Part shown: positions 54,779-64,000 of the stretch, one piece after another
Numbering within the stretch: the first letter of the stretch is position 1
Layout of the letters: each line of letters opens with the position of its first letter
Assembly: GCF_002865645.1 (NCBI RefSeq)
Contig: NW_020194515.1
Location: 1,488,001 to 1,552,000, forward strand
DNA: 64,000 bases
From: Hyaloscypha bicolor E
Taxonomy: Eukaryota; Ascomycota; Leotiomycetes; Helotiales; Hyaloscyphaceae
Reading direction: 5' to 3'
Notes under the pieces: model-generated
What the model saw: only the letters and a program-made list of their open reading frames with translations
Told to the model about the DNA's origin: nothing
Databases searched by the model: none
Position numbers and translations under genes: made by a program

Positions 54779-55330
54779 CTATTCTTTTTATTTCCAAGAA
54801 AAATAGAGAACTATATCTTTATATTAATTATTATAGACTTAATTAAGTTATAATCAAGAATTAGTATCCGCTTCCTCTTATTAATAAAACTCTTAACTAG
54901 CTCCGAGAAACTAAGATCTTTATAAAACTAGATTTTAAAGATATATATTATTGGGTAAGAATTTATAAAGAATATAAGTAGAAAACAGCTTTTAGGACCT
55001 ACTATAGCTATTTTAAATATTTTATAATACCTTTTGAGCTAGCTAATATACTAGCCATATTTCAAGTATATATTAATACTATACTTATAGGGCTCCTAGA
55101 TTATTTCATAGTTATTTATTTAGATAATATTCTTATTTATTCCCGAAATAAGAATAAATACTATAATTATATTTACTAGGTATTTATTAGGCTATATAAA
55201 AATAACCTATTTTATAAACTTAGTAAATACGAGTTTAATATTAAGGAAATCGAATTTTTGGGCTTTCTTATTAGAATAGAAGATATTTATATAGATCCTA
55301 AACGGATCTGTAATATTATTAAATAGCCAG
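54779..55330 (+). pseudogene. reverse transcriptase remnant of element B
   Basis: Translates as LYINYYRLN, YPLPLINKTL, IFIKLDFKDIYY, KTAFRTYYSYFKYF and VIYLDNILIYS, the blocks of a gypsy reverse transcriptase with few stops. One catalytic Asp is changed to Asn. Confidence 0.88.
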
Positions 55331-56479
55331 AACCAAAATCGTTTTATAATATCTAAGTATTTCTTGGATTTATTAATTTCTATTATAAGTTTATTTACTA
55401 TTACTCTTAGGTAATTATAGGCTTAATAGACCTCTTAAAAGAAATAGAAAAGGGCCGGAAATCCGGTCCCTTTATATAAATAGATAAAGCGGCTAAAAGC
55501 TTTAAGACTTTAAAAAAAGCTTTTACTATAATACTTATTCTAATTTATTTTAATTCTTCCAAGAAGATTTATATTAAAACTAATATATTAAAATTCGTAA
55601 TTACTAGTACTATTTTATAATAAGTTAATCCTAGTAATAGCCCAAAAAAATACTAGTATCTAGTAGTATTCTGGTCCCGGAAACTCTCCGGAGCCAAATA
55701 TAACTATAATACCTATAATAGAGAGCTACTTATAATTATTAAAGCCTTTAAATATTAGTACTATTACCTTAAAAGGTCCAGGTTTATAATCGAGGTTATT
55801 ATAAACTATAATAATCTCTAATACTTTATAGAAATAAAATATCTAGAAAACTATTAAGTATATTAGGTAATATACTTTATAATATATAATTTTAATATTA
55901 TTTACTATAAAGGCGCCTTAAACCTAGTAAACGGACCTAGTAGAAAACCTGATTATAAAAAAGGTCCTATTAATATAACTTAGCTTCTGATCTTTTAGAA
56001 TAAGTTAAAAGAAGCTTTTATAGTTATAATTCAGAGATCCTTATAGATATCTAAAGAGTTTTCTCTTTGGAATAGGTATTATTTAATACTTGCTATATTT
56101 ATAATAGCTAAGAAGAAATATTTACTATAAGATAAGCAGATAGATTATCTTATAGATTTCTTAACTATAAAATTAGTTAAAAAGCAAGATATAGAGAAAT
56201 ACTTTAAAGGCTCTGCTACTATAGCTAAGATAATAAGAGTATCTATAACCGTATTACTTAATAAAACCAAAAACTTCTTAGTCTCCCGAGTTTTTAAATT
56301 AAATAGTTATAAATACCTAATTCCCCGTATATAAATATATATGGCTATTAAAAGAGCTATAGTACTGGCCCCTCTATCTAAATCCCTTCTAGATATTATC
56401 TAGATAGCTCAGAGAAATAATTCTTAATATTAGAATATTATAAAATAGAGACTTAATAAGAAAGATATTAAGGGAAAAG

Positions 56480-57840
56480 AAATCTGGAAAAATAATTCGG
56501 GCCTATTTAGATACTATTTAAGAATTATTATACCTAATAATCTTGCTTTATATTAAGAAGTTATAAAACTTTATTATAATAATCTAATAGCTAGATATTA
56601 TAGAGTAAAGAAAACTTTCGAGCTCCTTAGAAAGTCCTGGTATTAGGAGAATATAGAAGGAGATATTTATAATTATTATTAAGAATATAATATCTACTAG
56701 AGAGTTAAGGCAAAAAGGCATTTGCTATATAGTTTGCTTGGTAGTTTACTATAGCCTAAAAGACCCTAGAATAAGATTTTTATAGATTTTATTATAGGTC
56801 TACTATTATATAAGAACCTGGTAAGAGGTCCTAATTTTAATATAATTCTTATAGTTATTAACTAATACTTTAAAATAGTAAGATATATTATATATTATGA
56901 GACTATTAATTCTCTAGAGTTTATTAAGATTATATAAGAATATGTTTTCTTAATCTTTGGCTCCCCTAATAGAATTATTTCCGACCGAAAAATAGTATTT
57001 ACTAGCTAGTTCTAGTTTACTTTCTGCTTTTACTTAATATATAAATAGTATTTAAGTATAGCTTACTATTCTTAGATAAATAGTTAGATAGAAAGATAGA
57101 ACTAGGCCCTAAAATATTACCTGAAATATTATTATAATACCTAAAAGAATAACTAGTTTAAGAAATTATCTTTTATAGAATTTATATATAATAACTCAAA
57201 ATATTAGGTTTTATAGAATATATCTTTCTATATATATTACGGATACTATCCTTAACTTCTATAAAATCCTAAGAATAGGATTATAGAAAAGGTACTAGCT
57301 ATATATAGGAGGCTAGAAACCCTTAAAGTAAAATAAAAAAAGCTTAAGGATTTATAGTATTATATATAAAATAACCGGGAAACCTACTATAATAGATACC
57401 GGTTAGCTAAATACTATTTCAAAAGAGCCTAGGTAATACTATTAATAAGAAATATTAAACTTAAGGCAGGAAAGCTTAAACCAAAATTTATAGGTTTATT
57501 TAGGATCCTTAAATATATTAGTAATTCGGTATATAAATTAGAACTATTAAATATATATAATTATTTATATCTAATTTTCTATATTTTCCTCCTTAAAGAG
57601 TATATAGTAAAAAAGAGTTAGAAGCTATATTTATATCTCTTTGGAAAACTTCCGGAATTAGTAAATAATAATAAAGAATAAGAATAGAAAGTAAAAGCTA
57701 TTATTAGTTACTAATAAGATAATAGAAATAAGAAGTAATAGTATTTAATTAAATAGAAAGCCTGGCCTAAAGATTATAATACCTAGTTACTTGCTTTTCC
57801 TAACCTTAAAAATTCTAAGGAATTTCTAAAATCATATAAC
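56480..57840 (+). pseudogene. integrase and chromodomain remnant of element B
   Basis: Integrase blocks KIFIDFIIGL, ILIVINQYFK, EFIKII and GSPNRIISDRKIVFTS are present in order, then the GPY-like segment GLFRILKYIGNSVYKLEL, then a chromodomain-like end. Stops are scattered at former Trp and Gln codons. Confidence 0.85.
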
Positions 57841-59619
57841 TAAAACCATAGCTTGAAATCCGAAACTATCTTTTAATAATCTCTTAAGATTAAAAAGAAT
57901 TCTGGACTACTAAGAAAAAGACTACTTAAAAAAAAGAGAGAACCTGGATAGCTAAGAAAAGGCCCGGAATAGTAATAAAAATACTTTTTCCCTGGGTTTT
58001 TTACTTATAAAGGTTTTCTAGGGTTTTATTAAGGCTTATGAGAATTATATTTAAATTATTAGAAAAAGGTTTAGAATTAAGAAAGGTTTATTATAAGTAA
58101 ACTAGCTACGGGTATCTCAAATAAATAAACTCTAATTCCTATAAATTCCTAATTCCTAAAGCAAGAATACCAAATACTGGCCCTATTTAGGACTTAGTAA
58201 AGAATCGGCTAATACTCTCCGGAATCCGCTTATCTTTTAATAAGATATAGTTATACTATAATAATATTAGTATTAAGGATATTAAGAGAAGTAAATAAGG
58301 AACTTATAATAGCTATATATATCTTATAGAAGGCCTGAACTTCTAAAATCAGGTCCCGAATAGCTATAAGTATTATATTATTAGTATTTAAAGTACTAGT
58401 AATAGACTACTTGGTAATCTCGGTAGTAAACTCGGTAATAAGGTTAATATCTTAAAGATAGATATTATAGTATTCCTTTAAGGAATTAGTAAGTACCTAA
58501 GTATATTAGAAAAAACTTATCTTTAGGATACTAATCCAAATAGTATTATTATCTGCCTTATTAAGACGGGAAGAAGAATTCCGAAGCTTATTAGTATTTT
58601 TCTAGTTTTTGAAAACCTAATTAATAGTATTATTCTTATTAGTATAATATTATTTAGGATATACTTTAAGAAATTTCTTAAAGATTATAATAGTATTTTC
58701 CTAGAACCGGCAAGCCTCTAATAAATAGTAAGAAATCTGAAATCGTATTAGCTTTAATAAATATTAAAGCTAAAGAACTTACTAATATATAAGACTCAGA
58801 ACCCTTATTATAATAGTTATAATTCTTCTTGCCAGGTACTATAGTATATAAGGTAAAAGGATTAATAAGCAAATACTTGAAATATTTCAAGTATTTACTA
58901 GTAATAGGAAAGGAGGCTATGAGATTACCTTTATACTTATTATTATAGGAACGGATAACGAAGCTAGAAGAAGATATTATAGAATTAATTAAAAATAATT
59001 AAAAAAGACTTAGAGAAAGGCAGAAGAAAAGGCTAGAAGGTAATAATAGAAAAAGTTATATATATAGTTATTAGAAAGGAAGAGAGCATATAGTAATATA
59101 AAGAGATTCTTTTATAGAAATAGAGAACTACCTGAATTAACTACTAGTTTTCGTACTAGTCCTAATTAGAAACTAGTATAACTAATTAATATATACTCTC
59201 AGAAGCCTATAAATAATCTCTAGGACCTCAGAAATATTTATATAGGTTTCTTATATAAATATCTATTAAATACTTTCTATATAGCTATTTAGATTATTCT
59301 AATATGAGATCTAATAGGTAATATTAGTTTTATAGGATAGTGCCTTAGTACTTTAGATTAAGCTAATTAGAATACTTAGATCCTAAACAAAATCGCAATT
59401 ACTAGCTAGCCCCTATACCTGGGGTATAATTACTCTTTCTTCTTGCTTATTTAGCCCTAATCTAATTAGATAATTTTTATGTCTATTATCTAGATTATAT
59501 TAGTAAAACTACCTCCCAAGATACTAGAAGTTTATATTAATTAAATAAATAATTAATTAAATATTTACTAGGATAAATTAATAGATCTTGGGAATAAGAT
59601 CCTAGGAGAGGGATATAGT

Positions 59620-59917
59620 TATAATATATATAGGGTTATACGTAACTTAAGGGCATATAATAAACCTCGGATATTGCGGGTATTAATTAGGGAGTTCGGT
59701 AGTCCTTTAATATCCTAACTAACTACTATTTATATTATATATATTAGGCTTATAAATTACTAATTATATATATATTATTAGGGCTTCCTATTTAGAGGGG
59801 GCTTCCCTGGACTTTATAGGAGAAACAGAGATTAGTTCTATACTAAATTTAATACTATAATTTCATAATATACTAATTCATTCTATTATCTTATTACCTA
59901 CTAACAAATACCTTATA
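59620..59917 (+). repeat. 3' LTR of element B
   Basis: 298 bp, partner of 52091-52388, with transition differences only in the parts compared. Confidence 0.93.
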
Positions 59918-59989
59918 CTAATTAGATAAACCTAGCCCTAGAAAACAAATATAGGAAAGCCCGGGAAAATATAGATTTATAAGAAATAT

Positions 59990-61380
59990 TAAATAGCTAT
60001 ATATTTTATAATAAAAAACTTATTATACTAGATAAATATAATAATCTATAAACTAGGCTCTTATAATAAATTTATAATATAATAACTATTATATATCTCG
60101 ATTAAAATAAGATAAAAATTCTAGTTTAGAGACTTTATTAGTAGTTTATTTTCTTTATAAATATTAACTACTTTATAATAAACTATTATAAATATTAAAG
60201 GTTTTATAAGCCAAGAAATAAAATACTAGGCCTATTATATTTATTACTAGTTCTTTTAAAAATATAGAATAATTTATTTATAAACTTCTATATTTCTGGC
60301 TTTATAAATAAAAGATATAATAATATATTTATTATAATTAATTAATTATTTAAATAATATATAAGCCTATTAATAACTAAGAATACTATAGCTAGAACTA
60401 TTACTAGCCTATTTTATTACTATATCTAGTAATTTCGAGAATTTTCTTTTATTATTATAAGTAATTAAGAACTCTAATTTATTTCAGACTTTATAAATAA
60501 ACTATTAAAATTAATTAGAACTAAGCTAAAGCTTTTAACTATAAAATATATTCAAATTAATAAATAAATAGAAATTATTAACTAGATTATTAATACTTGA
60601 TTTTGCCTCTTTATTAATTATTTCTAGAATAATTAGATAGATTTACTTCTAGTATTTAATATTATAAATATTACTTGCCTATATAAATTAACTAGCTTAT
60701 TTCCCTTAATAATTAATTATAGATATAAATTTAGGCTAAACTTTAACTAGATATTACTAATAATAAAGTTTAAAATACCGAGAAAGAAACTTAATTAGGA
60801 AAAAGTATAATAATAAGCTAAAAGAATTAATATTACTATTAATTATATCCGAGAATATATAATAATAGCTCAGGAATATTAAGCTAAATAAGCTAATAAG
60901 AAATAGTAAGAACCGGATTTTAGTCTAAGAAATATAGTTTATATAATTAAAAAGATATAAAAAATAAATTATTTATTTAATAAATTAGACTATTTTTTTA
61001 CTAGACTATTTAAGATTAATAAAATAGTCGGCTATTTATATTAATTAGATCTTTTTCTATTATATAGAATTTAGCTAATTTTTTATATAAATAGACTTTA
61101 TAAGAATTCTACTAATTTATTACCTGGCTAGACTAATAAAAAGCCTGGTTTTACTAAAATTAATAGTAAACTCGAATAGGAAATCGAAAAGATTCTTTTT
61201 TCTAAGGTATTTTATAGTAAGCTTTACTATAAAGTTAAATAAAAGAAATAAAATATAAATAGTAAATAATATTTTATATTAAATTTTAAGAATTTAGTAC
61301 TTAAATTATATAAATTCTATAAATAGAACCCTAGTAAAGCAGGACCTTTTATTTAGCTAAATAAATAGATTTAGTATACT
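59990..61380 (+). pseudogene. integrase and chromodomain remnant of element A
   Basis: Resumes element A after insertion B. NNLFINFYISGF and LQFISDFINKLLKLI belong to the integrase core, QINK-IEIINQIINT follows, and a chromodomain-like YYKVK-K...FKNLVLKLYKF lies near 61210-61320. Confidence 0.75.
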
Positions 61381-63047
61381 AAAGAGAATAAGTTTAATAA
61401 AGATTATTTAGATAATAATAAATCTTAATAATAAGGCCTTTATAACTAGAAAAGAAAAAGAAAAATCTAGATATTTTCTGGATTTTATTTAAACTCTAGT
61501 ATATTTTCTTTATTTTATTATATTAGTACTTATTTTCTTTTCTAGAAATCTAAATAAAATATCTTTCTTTATTATATTAGATTATATTTTATTATCTAGG
61601 CAAATTATAAAAAAAAAGCAAATTCTTAAAGCTAAGCTAAAAATAAATACTTGCCTATATTAGTTTGAAATATTATTAAAAATTAAGGAAAACCTTTCTA
61701 ATTACTTTAATTTTTATAATCTTAATTATTTATATTACTACTATTACCTTAATAAAACTATTAATAAAAACGAAATAAATAAGAAATCCCGGTAATATAT
61801 TATCTATAGCCGGACTAAATAAGGCTACTTACTAGATTCTAGATAACTTAAGTAATAGTAATAGTATTTTAAGTTTAGTAATTACTATTATTATTAATAT
61901 AATTATTAGCTAAATTATCTTTATAAATAAAAATAGTAATTTTCTTATTTAAGAATAGATTAATATATAAAATATAGCCTGTATTACTTTTAAGAATATA
62001 TTTGAAATTACTATAGAGAATATTTTAATAAAATATTTTAAGAATAATAAAATAAAGGTTTTAATTATTAGTAATAATAAGTCTAATAGTCTAATAAGCG
62101 AAATAAATAGTACTAATAAGGGCTATTTTATTAATCTTATAGAGCTAAATACTAAGAAAGTCAAAAAGAGTAAGGCTAGCTTATTTAAGAAATATAAGAT
62201 ATTAAATAATAGTAAGAATTCCAATAATAAAAAGACTAAGGATAGAAAGACTTCTAGTAATAAAGGAAACTCTAACTATAATAAAGGTAGCTAAACTAGT
62301 ATTAAAACACCTATTATAACTAGAAGATATATAGTACTAAATACTAGTTATTATATAAAATACTAGTCTAAAACCAAGAGCTAGTAAATAATCTTAAAAG
62401 CTAAATTAAAAAAGTAATATCTTATAAGTATTAATAAATTAATATATAATACTATTTAGGAAATTAGAAAACTTCTTAGAAGCTCTTATAAAACCAAAAT
62501 CATATAGTTTAAAGCCCGGGAATTTAATAATAAAGTAGCTTAAGTAGCTATCCTTAATATATAAGTTTCTATTATAGAAAGATAACTTGAGAATATATAT
62601 ATTAAGCTCGAAAAAGCCCAGAAATTAATTAAGTAGCTTAGAAACGGTATAATTAAGCCAAATATTACTATCCTAACTAAGAAAAAAGACAAATAAGCTA
62701 CTATATTAAAGCCTATATTAATAGATAGATTTAATCTACTATTTCTATTTAAAGACTGCCTAATAATAATAGTTCTAATATTGGCCATAGCCTATATAAT
62801 ACTTCCAGACTATATTATTAATATAGATATAGGTATAATATAAGTAATAAATACTAAAAACTAGCCGGAATATATTAGGAACTAGGTTATTCTAGTGAAA
62901 TTAAGACTATGCTTTAATTACAAGTAAGCTATGGGAATTAGATAGAATAGGGTTAATGGCTATTATTTCCTTTTTTTTCTTTTCTATACTATAGCTAAAT
63001 AATCCCCTAAATAAGGGCATTTAGACTTCTCTTTGAGAGGGGGGGAA

Positions 63048-63252
63048 TATAACGGCTGGTATAAGGGTATGATCTGCCAAGGACAGGATATCGGAAACAG
63101 GTATAAAACGAAGCTAAGCCGGAATTACTTGGACGGAATAATACTAAAGGTCGAGGTATCCTCCCTACTTTATTCCATAGCTTAGTATTTTCCAATATAT
63201 GAGATTCTTTGAACTTTGAGCCTTTGACCATTGCATTGATCCCGCCGTTACA
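63048..63252 (+). repeat. 3' LTR of element A, little mutated
   Basis: 205 bp, from TATAACGGCTGG to CCGCCGTTACA. Unlike every other part of the element it keeps CA, TG and CG dinucleotides, and GC content is normal. The target duplication TTAAT follows. Confidence 0.92.
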
Positions 63253-63284
63253 TTAATACCCAATTACAAGTCGTTAACACCTCC

Positions 63285-63341
63285 GCCCCAATCGACACCC
63301 CTAATCGATATCCAGAGAGGGGGTCGTTTTAGTTTTCCCCT
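63285..63341 (-). repeat. outer inverted repeat, right arm
   Basis: Reverse complement of 40374-40430 with a short mismatched stretch in the middle (CTCTCTGGATA against GCCCCGGGTG). Confidence 0.7.
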
Positions 63342-64000
63342 ATAATCAGCTAAACTTAGTATAATAGCCTTTTTCCCTTAATTAACTCGCTATTTCCAAT
63401 TCTTATATATTTAAGTCGCTTAGAATATGAATACTATTATTCTATTTACTCGCTAGCTTGTGCAACGCGCAGCAATAGTAGTCATTACCAACTCCCAATG
63501 ATTCGGCCCGGGAACCCTCCTGCAGCTTGCGGGCTTGGGCAAAACCATCTCATTTGCTCGTTAATAAAAGTGGGCGAACATGTGGACAGCAAAATTCCAC
63601 TCCGATGTGCAACGAAATGCAGGTGCCCAGGATTGATTGGATGTCGCGAGACCACCGACTGCTGGCGGGGCATATACTACTGTCTCCTATTTGTTCGCTA
63701 CACAAGCTGATCCCGAGAATCGGGTCTGCCGATTTGCAAAGGTGGTTTTCTGCGATATGCGTCAAAATTCTGGCCAGATTTTTCATTGGATTTCTGTCAC
63801 CAATGCCGGCCTGATGGGAGGACTTCCCATTTGTTCGCTAGAGGAAGTTTTCTTCTCTTGGGGGCGTGAAGAATGTTTATGGAATACGATGTGCAACAAA
63901 GAGTGAAACAGTGGCCGAGAAGATGAGGAGGCGTCGTGTTACCTGTATGTAAAAACTTGGTGCGCAGAGAACTGAACATAGACTTGAACGAGCCGCTTCT
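63342..64000. other. right edge, no gene recognised
   Basis: Composition returns to normal. CCATTTGTTCGCTA-like words recur (about 63689 and 63827). Several overlapping short frames exist on both strands, but none has a recognisable domain. It may be the end of a gene outside the window. Confidence 0.35.

Larger units (their letters stand above)
52091..59917 (+). mobile_element. nested Ty3/gypsy chromovirus B
   Basis: Element B is 7827 bp, with 298-bp LTRs at 52091-52388 and 59620-59917 and the 5-bp target duplication CTAAT at 52086-52090 and 59918-59922. The order on the plus strand is Gag (about 52680-53850), protease region, reverse transcriptase (YLDNILIYS, about 54779-55330), RNase H (about 55500-55980), integrase (about 56480-57440) and chromodomain (YLIK-KAWPKDYNT-L, about 57720-57840). 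It was inserted between the RNase H and integrase regions of element A, whose integrase resumes at 59923. All frames carry RIP-type stops. Confidence 0.92.
40480..63040. other. RIP-mutated AT-rich block
   Basis: Over about 22.5 kb the sequence is visibly AT-rich, CA and TG dinucleotides are nearly missing while TA is everywhere, and long open frames are absent. That is the expected result of CpA-to-TpA mutation on both strands (RIP). Translating conserved retroelement motifs shows Gln and Trp codons turned into stops. The left border is gradual (about 40480-40560). The right border is abrupt (about 62900-63047). Confidence 0.92.
40916..63252 (+). mobile_element. outer Ty3/gypsy element A with two nested insertions
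   Basis: 205-bp LTRs lie at 40916-41120 and 63048-63252, bounded by the 5-bp target duplication TTAAT (40911-40915 and 63253-63257). LTR ends are TGTAACGGC/GCCGTTACA as inferred from the two copies. Inside, on the plus strand, are Gag-like sequence (about 49020-49500), reverse transcriptase (AYINNILIFSK, where YIDD is expected), RNase H, integrase (about 59990-60900) and a chromodomain remnant (about 61190-61380). The element is interrupted by copia element C (42504-49019) and gypsy element B (52091-59917). Without these its length is about 8 kb. All coding parts are dead. The chromodomain places it among chromoviruses. Confidence 0.9.

Noticed and set aside
58678..58890. 70-codon frame in the AT-rich block
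   Set aside because: Antisense frame in RIP-mutated DNA. No domain, and the surrounding sequence is the dead 3' part of element B.
62540..62788. 82-codon hydrophobic minus-strand frame
   Set aside because: The hydrophobicity comes from AT-rich codons. The plus-strand reading is a charged remnant of element A.

Overview
The window looks like filamentous ascomycete (Pezizomycotina) nuclear DNA. The evidence is 44-70 nt introns with GTRAGT donors and CTAAY branch points, a Zn(II)2Cys6 regulator beside an MFS transporter, a LaeA-like methyltransferase, and a 22 kb AT-rich block of dead retrotransposons in which the dinucleotides CA and TG are almost absent, the trace of repeat-induced point mutation (RIP). 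Leotiomycetes is a plausible class, but that is inference.

Layout. 1-9.8 kb: remnants and intact copies of coiled-coil genes, plus a three-exon zinc-knuckle gene (2977-4711). 9.97-15.8 kb: an MFS drug-efflux type transporter with three single-base frame offsets, a small hAT-type element with perfect 8-bp target duplications in its upstream region, and an intact 735-aa C6 transcription factor whose upstream region carries six CGG-type triplets about 11 bp apart. 16.2-22 kb: two more coiled-coil family members, a cluster of small palindromes, and a complete aldo-keto reductase. 22-28 kb: gene-poor, with duplicated segments, a rearranged but unmutated Ty1/copia integrase fragment and a short element with perfect 43-bp inverted ends. 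28.1-29.4 kb: a complete six-exon methyltransferase. 29.6-32.6 kb: a coiled-coil family gene split by a 1171-bp hAT-type element. 33.7-35.7 kb: the conserved housekeeping pair HIS6 and FAF1-like, divergently transcribed. 36.1-39.9 kb: a decayed pRiA4b-ORF3-like gene and two more intact family members. 40.4-63.3 kb: one RIP-mutated Ty3/gypsy element (LTRs of 205 bp, target duplication TTAAT) that contains a nested copia element and a nested second Ty3/gypsy element (LTRs of 298 bp, target duplication CTAAT). The whole lies between inverted repeats of about 57 bp.

The most distinctive content is a paralogous family, with at least eight copies in 35 kb. Each copy has an N-terminal coiled coil of very variable length followed by a conserved domain of about 110 residues with the signature R-L-R-F-L...G-N-x-A-A-H...A-D-x-A-L-F. 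Five copies are intact (5893-6965, 16174-18585, 20110-20838, 36912-37784, 38407-39888). One is broken by a transposon (29619-32601), and two are decayed (7490-8330 and 8938-9794, the latter with seven in-frame stops of the kind C-to-T change makes). A ninth locus (736-2289) is a decayed coiled-coil gene of uncertain kinship. The domain has no function I can name. Its GNxAAH signature recalls the RNxxxH motif of HEPN-like domains, which is a hypothesis only.
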